A stretch of DNA of 64,000 nt from CAMFLJ01 sp965279255 (GTDB lineage: Bacteria > Actinomycetota > Acidimicrobiia > Acidimicrobiales > Acidimicrobilacustridaceae): positions 1,054,001 through 1,118,000 of the forward strand of contig OZ257146.1 of the NCBI GenBank assembly GCA_965279255.1. Direction: 5' to 3'. Numbering within the stretch: the first letter of the stretch is position 1; every line of letters begins with the position of its first letter. A program made the translations under genes and the position numbers. Below, piece by piece: positions 58,382 to 64,000 of the stretch. The notes beneath the pieces are model-generated. The model worked only from the letters and a program-made list of their open reading frames with translations. It did not search any database and was not told where the DNA came from.

Positions 58382-59188
58382 TCAGACCCGGGCCAGCACC
58401 TCGACGTGGAGCACCACGAACACGGCGTCGTCGGCCAGGGCCCAGCGCCGGAAGGCGGCGGCGATGTCGTCGAGCTCGGCCCGGTCGGCCAGGCCGTACT
58501 CGACGGCCTGGTCGGCGAAGGCGCTGGCCACGACCCGGTCGGCCCACAGCCCACCCCACCACGCCCGGTCGTCGGGCTCTGTGAAGGTCCAGGTCGAGCT
58601 GCCCACCTCGAGGTCGGTGAGCCCGGCGGCACGGAACCATCCGGGGAGGTGCCGACCGGCGTCGGCGTCGGCGCCGTTGGCCGTGGTGACCTGGTGGTAC
58701 AGGGCCAGCCAGCGGTCGAGCAGGGGATCGTCGGGGGCCCAGGCGAAGGCGCCGTAGTCGCTCTCGCGCACCGCGACGAGGCCCCCGGGCGCGACCACCC
58801 GCTGCATCTCCCGCAGGGCCGCCACGGGGTCGGTGAGGTGCTGGAGCACCTGGTGGGCGTGGACGACGTCGAAGGACGCGTCGGCGGCGTCGAGGGCGTA
58901 CACGTCGCCCACCGCCAGCCGGACCGAGCTCTCGTCGAGCCCGGCCTCGTCGCGGGCCGCGACGGCGGTGGCGATCACGTCGGGCGAGGCGTCGATCCCG
59001 AGCACCGCGCCCGGCGCCACCCGGCGGGCCAGGTCGAGGGTGATCGTGGCCGGCCCGCAGCCCACGTCGAGGAGGCGCTGCCCCGGTGCGAGGTGGGGGA
59101 GCAGGTACGCCGCGGAGTTCTCGGCGGTGCGCCAGCGATGGCTGCGCAGCACCGATTCGTGATGGCCGTGGGTGTAGCGGTCTGCCAT
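58382..59188 (-). CDS. Class I SAM-dependent methyltransferase
   Basis: A 268-residue Rossmann methyltransferase. SAM motif LLDVGCGPATITLDLA (about 38-53), the acidic loop GIDASPD, the LAVGDVYAL motif, and VHAHQVLQHLTDPVAALREM and VVAPGGLVAV place it with the UbiE/small-molecule type (MSMEG-like). The substrate is unknown. ATG at 59186-59188; the longer frame upstream is antisense to nothing real but lacks coding character. Confidence 0.88.
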   Translation of the reverse strand: MADRYTHGHHESVLRSHRWRTAENSAAYLLPHLAPGQRLLDVGCGPATITLDLARRVAPGAVLGIDASPDVIATAVAARDEAGLDESSVRLAVGDVYALDAADASFDVVHAHQVLQHLTDPVAALREMQRVVAPGGLVAVRESDYGAFAWAPDDPLLDRWLALYHQVTTANGADADAGRHLPGWFRAAGLTDLEVGSSTWTFTEPDDRAWWGGLWADRVVASAFADQAVEYGLADRAELDDIAAAFRRWALADDAVFVVLHVEVLARV

Positions 59189-59240
59189 GGGTCGATGCTC
59201 GCACGCGCGCGGGCCGCGCCGGCCCTGGTTTGCGGCGGGC

Positions 59241-60074
59241 TCAGAGGTCGATGTCGGCCACCACGGCGTAGTGGTCGCTGGCCCAGACCCCGTCGACGGG
59301 TGCGGTGCCGGCCAGGCGGCACGACGCCACGTGGCCCGCCCCACGGCGTCGGGGCCACGAGACCATCACGTAGTCGAGGCGGCGGTTGGGGTGCACCGCC
59401 CGCCTCGGCACCCGGGGGTTGGCCGCCGCCCAGGTGTCGCCCCGCCCCTCGTTGCCCGCCGCCTCCCATGCGTCGACGAACACCAGACCCGGCACGTGGG
59501 GCCCGGCGGTGCCGGTGAGGCCGCGCACCTCGTCGGACCAGGGCACGGCGTTGAGGTCCCCGCCCAGGATGGCCGGGTTCGAGGCCCTGCGCTGCTCGTC
59601 GTCGCCCAGGCAGGCGGCCACCTCCCGGGCGAGCGCCGCCGTCTGGGCCCTGCGGGTGGGGGAGCGGTCGAGGCCGTGCTCGAGGTGGGTGCCCACCGCC
59701 AGGAAGCGGCCACCCTCGGCCTCCGGCCGCTCGACCCGGGCGATCAGGACGTGGCGCCAGGTGGGCTCGCCGTGCTCGTCGGGCAGCGGCCGGGCGGCCA
59801 CCAGCTCGAGGGGCCAGCGCGAGATCAGCGCGTTCACGACCCAGTACGGGGCTCCGGGGTACCGGTCGAAGCCCGACAGCTCGGCGGCGGTGACCGCGTA
59901 CAGGCCCAGCCGTCCCGCGAGCACCGCGGCCTGGGTGGCGCCGTCGGGCTCGACCCACGACTCCTGCAGGGCGACCACGTCGGGAGCGACGGATGCCAGC
60001 TCGGTGGCCACGGCCTGCTCCCGGGCGTTCCAGTCGCCGACCCGCCCCTGCACGTTCCACGTGGCCATTCGCAC
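59241..60074 (-). CDS. Endonuclease/exonuclease/phosphatase family protein
   Basis: A 277-residue EEP-fold metal-dependent phosphodiesterase. It starts MRMATWNVQGR, the usual N-terminus of the family (TWN). VALQES holds the metal-binding Glu, GGDLNAVPW the Asp/Asn pair, and SDHYAV the catalytic Asp-His. DNA, inositol phosphate or sphingolipid could be the substrate. GTG 60074 was chosen over ATG 60068 since it gives the standard N-terminus. Confidence 0.85.
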   Translation of the reverse strand: MRMATWNVQGRVGDWNAREQAVATELASVAPDVVALQESWVEPDGATQAAVLAGRLGLYAVTAAELSGFDRYPGAPYWVVNALISRWPLELVAARPLPDEHGEPTWRHVLIARVERPEAEGGRFLAVGTHLEHGLDRSPTRRAQTAALAREVAACLGDDEQRRASNPAILGGDLNAVPWSDEVRGLTGTAGPHVPGLVFVDAWEAAGNEGRGDTWAAANPRVPRRAVHPNRRLDYVMVSWPRRRGAGHVASCRLAGTAPVDGVWASDHYAVVADIDL

Positions 60075-60140
60075 CGGGCCAGGTTGGTGGCCCGGGGGAC
60101 GGGCTGCACGATCGAGGACCGGATCGGCCCCGCCGGAAGG

Positions 60141-60146
60141 TACGGT
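60141..60146 (+). promoter_or_regulatory. -10 box 7 nt before GTG 60154
   Basis: TACGGT, 7 nt before GTG 60154, divergent from the EEP gene. Confidence 0.4.
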
Positions 60147-60153
60147 CGAGGCC

Positions 60154-60489
60154 GTGGAGGCCCCGCCGAACGACCCCGAGGACTGGACCGACGAGGAGTG
60201 GCAGGCGTACCTGCTCGCCACCGCCGACGACGCCACCGAGATCGGCGTGGCCGTGCCCGAGGCGGGCGCCACCGGGTTCCGGAAGCTGAAGGCGTCGGCG
60301 GCCGGGTCGGTGGTCGGGGCCGGGATGATGGGCCTCGAGCAGGCCCTCTACGGCGAGCGCCCGAAGGAGGAGGTCGTGGCCGAGGCCGAGTCCGACGACC
60401 CCTACCGCGACCGCTCGGTCTACGATCCCGACGACCCCGGCTCGGCCACGATCTCCCTGGTCGTCGACCCGCCGCCGCCGTCCGACTGA
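60154..60489 (+). CDS. Small acidic hypothetical protein
   Basis: A 111-residue, highly acidic protein with no recognised domain. The first 20 residues read EAPPNDPEDWTDEEWQAYLL, which looks like an amphipathic helical start. A short Gly/Ala/Met-rich hydrophobic stretch (about 50-66) is too short for a sure membrane helix. The C-terminus is Asp/Pro-rich. GTG 60154 is supported by TACGGT 7 nt upstream. Confidence 0.65.
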   Translation: MEAPPNDPEDWTDEEWQAYLLATADDATEIGVAVPEAGATGFRKLKASAAGSVVGAGMMGLEQALYGERPKEEVVAEAESDDPYRDRSVYDPDDPGSATISLVVDPPPPSD

Positions 60490-60633
60490 GGTCGCGCCCG
60501 ACGGTCCGGCTCCGACCCGCCTCAGCCGAGGGGCGCGTCGGCGTCGAGGATCTCCTCGAGCCGCTCCGGCGGCACCGCCTCGGACAGCGTCGGGACGGGA
60601 TGCTCGGACCCGGATCCGGAGGGGTTGCGCCCC

Positions 60634-60639
60634 TAGGAT
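60634..60639 (+). promoter_or_regulatory. -10 box for leaderless histidine-kinase mRNA
   Basis: TAGGAT, 6 nt before GTG 60646. Confidence 0.45.
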
Positions 60640-60645
60640 CTCTAC

Positions 60646-62316
60646 GTGCACAGGATCGCCACCGCCCGAGGTCACGTCGACGCGCTCCTCTCGACCTTCC
60701 GCTCCGGGTTGCTGGTCGAGGACGCCGACCGTCGGGTGGAGGCGGTCAACGAGCGGTTCATCGAGATGTTCGGCCTTCCGTCGGTCGACGCCATGCTCGG
60801 CGCCGACTGCGCCGTGTCGGCCGAGTACGCCAAGTACGACTACCTCGACCCGGACGGCTTCATCAGCCGGATCGAGGAGATCCTGGCCGCCGGTGAGGTC
60901 GTGCTCGACGACGAGCTGCACCTGGTCGACGGTCGGGTGTTCAGCCGCAGCTACGCCCCGGTCGTCGACGAGGACGGGCGCCCGGGCGGGCACCTCTGGC
61001 GCTACGAGGACGTCACCCCGCTGCGGGAGCGAGAGGTCGCCCTGGCCCGCTCGAACGCCATGCTCGCCGCGGTGGCCGCCGCCGAGGGCGGCTACATGCG
61101 CGACCAGCCGCCCCAGCAGCTCTTCGAGCACGTGCTGGAGAGCCTCATCGGTCTCACGTCGTCGGAGTACGGCTTCATCGGTGAGGTCCTCACCGACGAC
61201 GGGGTGCCGTACGTCAAGACCTGGGCGTACACCGACCTGGCCTGGGACCTCGTCACCCGTCAGCTCGTCGACGAGTCCATGGCCTCCGACGGCGGGCTCA
61301 TCTTCCAGAACCTGGAGACGCTCTTCGGCACCGTGCTCACCACCGGCGAGGTCGTCATCGCCAACGAGGCGCCGGGCGATCCCCGCGGCCCGGGTGTCCC
61401 GGCCGGCCACCCGCCGCTGCACCGGTTCCTGGGGGTGCCGCTCTTCGACGGCACCGAGCTCATCGGCATGTTCGGGGTGGCCAACCGGCCGGGCGGCTAC
61501 GACGCCGCGCTGGTCGCCTACCTCGAGCCCTTCACCAGCGCCGCCTCGGGCCTCATCCGCGCCTACCGCAGCGAGAGCCGGCGCCGGGAGGCCGAGCAGT
61601 CCGAGCGGGAGGCCCGCCTGGCCGCCGAGCGGGCGAGCGCCCAGAAGACGGAGTTCCTCGCCCGGTTCAGCCACGAGCTGCGCACGCCGTTGCACGCCAT
61701 CCTGGGCTTCGCCGAGCTCCTGGCCGATGGCGCCACCGATGCGGCCGACCGCGAGCACACCGGCGTGATCGTCGATGCCGCCACCCACCTCACCGGGCTC
61801 GTCGACGAGCTCTTCGAGGTCGCCCACATCGAGCGCGGCCGCATCCCTCTGGCGGTCACCGATGTCGACGTCACCCGTGTCGTGGCCGACGCGGTCTCGC
61901 TGGTCCGGCCCGACGCGGCCCAGCAGGGTGCCACGCTCCTGTCGCCCCCGGTCGGCGAGCCCCTCGTCGTGCCGGCGGATCGGGTGCGCCTGCAGGAGTG
62001 CATCCTCAACCTGGCGCGCAACGCGCTGGTGCACGGCGGCGACGGCGTGACCGTCGAGATCGCCGCCGGCCGCGTCGGTGACGCCGTCGAGGTGGTCGTG
62101 GCCGATGACTGGCCGGGCATCGCCGCCGACGACCGGCAGCGCATCTTCGAGCCCTTCACCCGCCTCGGGCACGAGGAGCAGGGGCTCGGGCTCGGCCTGG
62201 CCGTCACCCGATCGCTGATCGAGGCCATGGGGGGAAGGGTGGCGGTGGAGAGCGAGGCCGGCGAGGGCACGCGCTTCACGCTCACCCTTCCGGCTACAGC
62301 CCCTTCGGCCGGTTGA
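60646..62316 (+). CDS. PAS-GAF sensor histidine kinase (orphan)
   Basis: A 556-residue soluble sensor kinase. PAS (about 10-130, LLVEDADRRVEAVNERFIEMF), GAF (about 160-305), then a short coiled coil to the dimerisation domain. H343 lies in FSHELRTPLHAILG. The ATPase domain has the N-box NLARNALVHG (N459). The G1 box reads DDWPGI with Trp489 where a Gly is usual, and the G2 box is GLGLGLAVTRS. No transmembrane helix is present, so it senses a cytoplasmic signal. No response regulator gene is adjacent. Its 3' end overlaps the convergent SDR gene by 23 bases. Confidence 0.92.
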   Translation: MHRIATARGHVDALLSTFRSGLLVEDADRRVEAVNERFIEMFGLPSVDAMLGADCAVSAEYAKYDYLDPDGFISRIEEILAAGEVVLDDELHLVDGRVFSRSYAPVVDEDGRPGGHLWRYEDVTPLREREVALARSNAMLAAVAAAEGGYMRDQPPQQLFEHVLESLIGLTSSEYGFIGEVLTDDGVPYVKTWAYTDLAWDLVTRQLVDESMASDGGLIFQNLETLFGTVLTTGEVVIANEAPGDPRGPGVPAGHPPLHRFLGVPLFDGTELIGMFGVANRPGGYDAALVAYLEPFTSAASGLIRAYRSESRRREAEQSEREARLAAERASAQKTEFLARFSHELRTPLHAILGFAELLADGATDAADREHTGVIVDAATHLTGLVDELFEVAHIERGRIPLAVTDVDVTRVVADAVSLVRPDAAQQGATLLSPPVGEPLVVPADRVRLQECILNLARNALVHGGDGVTVEIAAGRVGDAVEVVVADDWPGIAADDRQRIFEPFTRLGHEEQGLGLGLAVTRSLIEAMGGRVAVESEAGEGTRFTLTLPATAPSAG

Positions 62317-63151
62317 CGAAGCGCCCTTCGACGGGCGAGAAGAACCAGCCGCCGCCGGCCTTGGTGCCGCCGTCGACGGGCACGTTGTGGCCGGTGACGA
62401 ACGACGACAGGTCCGACGCCAGGAAGAGCGCCACGCGGGCGTTGTCCTCGGGCCACCCGAGCCGCCCCACCGGGGCCCACGAGGGCCACAGGTGGTCGTG
62501 GTCCTCGTACCCCGTGAGGTAGTCGACCTGGGGGGTGTGGGTGAGGTCGGGTCCGATGCCGTTGAACCGGATGCCGTTGCGGCCCTGCGACACGGCCATG
62601 TCGACGGTGAACTTGGCGACCGCGGCCTTCATCGAGCCGTAGATCGGGTCTCCCGGATAGCCGCGCATGCCCTCGACGGAGTGCACGTTGACCACCGAGG
62701 CGCCGTCGGAGGCGATCAGGCTCTCGAGGAACGCGTGGGTGACGGCCACGACGTGCCAGAAGTTCTGGCGGTACATGGCGTCCCACGACTCGGGGCCCGA
62801 CTTCCGGAACCGCACGAGCGGGCGGTAGTCGCCGACGTTGTTCACCAGCACCTGCACGTGGGGGTGGTCGGCGAGCACGGCCTCGGCGAGCGCGGCCACG
62901 CCCTCCTCGGTGCGGACGTCGACGACGTGGGCCCGCGCCGAGCCCCCGGCCGCGGTGATGTCGGCCACGACCGTCTCGGCCCGCTCGGGGTCGATCTCGG
63001 CGATCTCGACGTGGGCGCCGTGCTGGGCGAACAGCCGTGACACGGCGCCCCCGATGCCGTCGCCGCCGCCGGTCACGACGGCGACACGGCCGGCCAGCAA
63101 CTGGTTCCAGTCGTCGATGGGTGGGACGTTCGACGGAACCTGCGTGGTCAT
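62294..63151 (-). CDS. Short-chain dehydrogenase/reductase
   Basis: A 285-residue SDR. Cofactor motif TGGGDGIG (about 28-35), NNVG (about 104-107), catalytic YGSMK with Tyr and Lys four apart, and SVVNVHS with Ser. An N-terminal 22-residue extension precedes the Rossmann fold. GGWFFSPVEGRFVNRPKG at the C-terminus is unusual. It overlaps the kinase gene at the stop by 23 bases. ATG start with AGGGGGA upstream. A hairpin separates it from the amidohydrolase, so it has its own transcript. Confidence 0.9.
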   Translation of the reverse strand: MTTQVPSNVPPIDDWNQLLAGRVAVVTGGGDGIGGAVSRLFAQHGAHVEIAEIDPERAETVVADITAAGGSARAHVVDVRTEEGVAALAEAVLADHPHVQVLVNNVGDYRPLVRFRKSGPESWDAMYRQNFWHVVAVTHAFLESLIASDGASVVNVHSVEGMRGYPGDPIYGSMKAAVAKFTVDMAVSQGRNGIRFNGIGPDLTHTPQVDYLTGYEDHDHLWPSWAPVGRLGWPEDNARVALFLASDLSSFVTGHNVPVDGGTKAGGGWFFSPVEGRFVNRPKGL

Positions 63152-63176
63152 GGCTTCCCCCTGGGGTGTGACGCGA

Positions 63177-63204
63177 TCGGGGGGCCGGTCACCCGGCCCC
63201 CCGA
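63177..63204 (-). terminator. Hairpin terminator after amidohydrolase gene
   Basis: Perfect 12-bp stem TCGGGGGGCCGG / CCGGCCCCCCGA with TCAC loop, between the amidohydrolase stop and the SDR start on the minus strand. Confidence 0.75.
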
Positions 63205-63235
63205 CAACGTACTGAGTGTGTGGCCGACGGCCGTG

Positions 63236-64000
63236 CTAGCTGGCGGCGGCGAGCTGCTTGGCCGAGTTGACCAGCGCCTGGTTGGCGTCGGCGGGCAGCT
63301 CGGTGAGGGGCTGCTGCACCTCGCCGACCGTGGGGCCGAACTGGTCGGCCAGCGGCTTGAGGGCCGCCAGGTCGAAGCCGTAGAGCTCGGCGGCGTTGCC
63401 GGCGAGGATCTGCTGGACCTGCTCGGGGGCGAGCCCGTTGAACACCTGGCGGAAGTGCTCGGTGGTGTACGGGAAGGTGCCCTCGTCGTGGGGGTAGTCG
63501 CTGCCCCACATGATGCGGTCGATGCCGACCTGGTCGCCGAGGCCGGCCGCGATGTCGAGCGGGCGGGGCTGGCTGATGCCGACGTAGCAGTTCTGCTGGA
63601 AGTACTCGGTGGCCGACTTCGGCGGCACGAGCTCGCCGCCGATGCGCATCTCGCCGACCTTGTTGGAGCGGATGCCGGCCATCAGGTTGTCGAGGCCCGT
63701 GAGGAACTCGGGGATCCAGGCGCAGCCGGCCTCGGTGATGGTGAACTTGAGGTTCGGGAACCGCTCGAACACGCCGCCCAGGATCATGTAGGCCAGCGGA
63801 CGCTGCGAGTAGAAGGGGATCTCCAGGAAGTGCACCAGCGGCATGGCCGGGGCCTTCTGGTAGACGGGACCGCCGGTGCCACTGTGGGAGTTGACGACGA
63901 TCTCGTTCTCCTCGCAGTACGCCCACAACGGGTCGTAGACGGGGTCGTAGAGAGGCTTGATCCAGTCGCAGGTGGGAGGCACCGAGCCGACGAGGATGCC
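63236..64000 (-). CDS. Amidohydrolase family protein, 5' end cut by window edge
   Basis: C-terminal part of a TIM-barrel amidohydrolase of the ACMS-decarboxylase-like group (amidohydrolase 2). About 254 residues are visible. Motifs are EIVVNSHSGTG with a metal His, FTITEAGCAWIP, and MWGSDYPHDEGTFP with the metal-binding Asp. The C-terminal 40 residues are a helical extension. The frame is open to base 64000 (ILVGSVPPTCDW...), so the gene begins beyond the window; the GTG at 63980-63982 is internal. Substrates of this family include decarboxylated aromatic or amide compounds. Confidence 0.88.
   Translation of the reverse strand, partial: GILVGSVPPTCDWIKPLYDPVYDPLWAYCEENEIVVNSHSGTGGPVYQKAPAMPLVHFLEIPFYSQRPLAYMILGGVFERFPNLKFTITEAGCAWIPEFLTGLDNLMAGIRSNKVGEMRIGGELVPPKSATEYFQQNCYVGISQPRPLDIAAGLGDQVGIDRIMWGSDYPHDEGTFPYTTEHFRQVFNGLAPEQVQQILAGNAAELYGFDLAALKPLADQFGPTVGEVQQPLTELPADANQALVNSAKQLAAAS

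Noticed and set aside
58975..62172. A 1,065-residue minus-strand open frame
   Set aside because: It is antisense to the histidine kinase, the acidic protein and the EEP region in the wrong frame, with no domain-like sequence; long stop-free shadows are expected at this GC content.
63980..63982. GTG as the amidohydrolase start
   Set aside because: The frame stays open to the window edge with family-like residues, and a full-length enzyme would be much longer.

Overview
The window is 64 kb of very GC-rich actinobacterial chromosome. It carries one complete rRNA operon and about 62 protein genes. The 16S rRNA reads like the class Acidimicrobiia (Iamia/Ilumatobacter-like). Three other observations support a deep actinobacterial lineage: argH-mpg-tyrS and HAD-tlyA-nadK-recN-pyrG-NUDIX-xerD occur in the order I remember from Mycobacterium, GTG starts are frequent, and TANNNT boxes often sit 6-8 nt before start codons, as in leaderless mRNAs. 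The taxonomic placement is inference; no search was run. I saw no tRNA gene, insertion sequence, prophage or CRISPR array.

Layout. 1-4585: end of argH, a 3-methyladenine DNA glycosylase, a NUDIX protein, a small membrane protein on the minus strand, and tyrS. 4586-10420: rrn operon with three tandem promoters, leader, 16S, a tRNA-less spacer, 23S, 5S and a strong terminator. 10478-17090: a long Ser/Gly/Arg-rich protein with TPR-like repeats, an SSB-like protein, class I fructose-bisphosphate aldolase, and 2-oxoglutarate:ferredoxin oxidoreductase (korA, korB). 17384-28777: DUF1015, HAD phosphatase, tlyA, nadK, recN, pyrG, ADP-ribose pyrophosphatase-like NUDIX, xerD, a DksA-type zinc finger, an HD protein, ftsE and ftsX. 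This is a dense housekeeping block with many ATGA/GTGA overlaps.

28841-37277 is mixed: beta-carbonic anhydrase, a Rieske protein, an AI-2E-type permease, a Bax-inhibitor-1 family protein, thioredoxin, YqgE, an MFS permease, an L,D-transpeptidase lipoprotein and an SF2 helicase. 37326-64000 is catabolic and accessory: two SDRs, an NDMA-type alcohol dehydrogenase with an NTF2-like partner, a nitronate monooxygenase-P450 pair, VOC, YceI and two MarR regulators, an MFS exporter, a sulfatase, HupE, a GGDEF-EAL protein, an acyl-CoA ligase, an AttH-like protein, an unusual His/Asp-rich membrane protein, flavin reductase, a methyltransferase, an EEP nuclease, an orphan PAS-GAF histidine kinase, and an amidohydrolase cut by the right edge. 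The mix of P450, acyl-CoA ligase, SDRs and alcohol dehydrogenase fits aerobic breakdown of lipids or other hydrophobic compounds.

The most informative non-coding signals are the rrn architecture (three promoters sharing a TTGCAY -35 box, repeated boxA-like motifs, long processing stems around 16S and 23S), a set of long perfect hairpins at gene ends that mostly lack a U-tract, and the recurrent leaderless-promoter pattern. The least explained proteins are the Ser/Arg/Gly-rich TPR protein beside the rrn operon and the membrane protein at 57067-57783.
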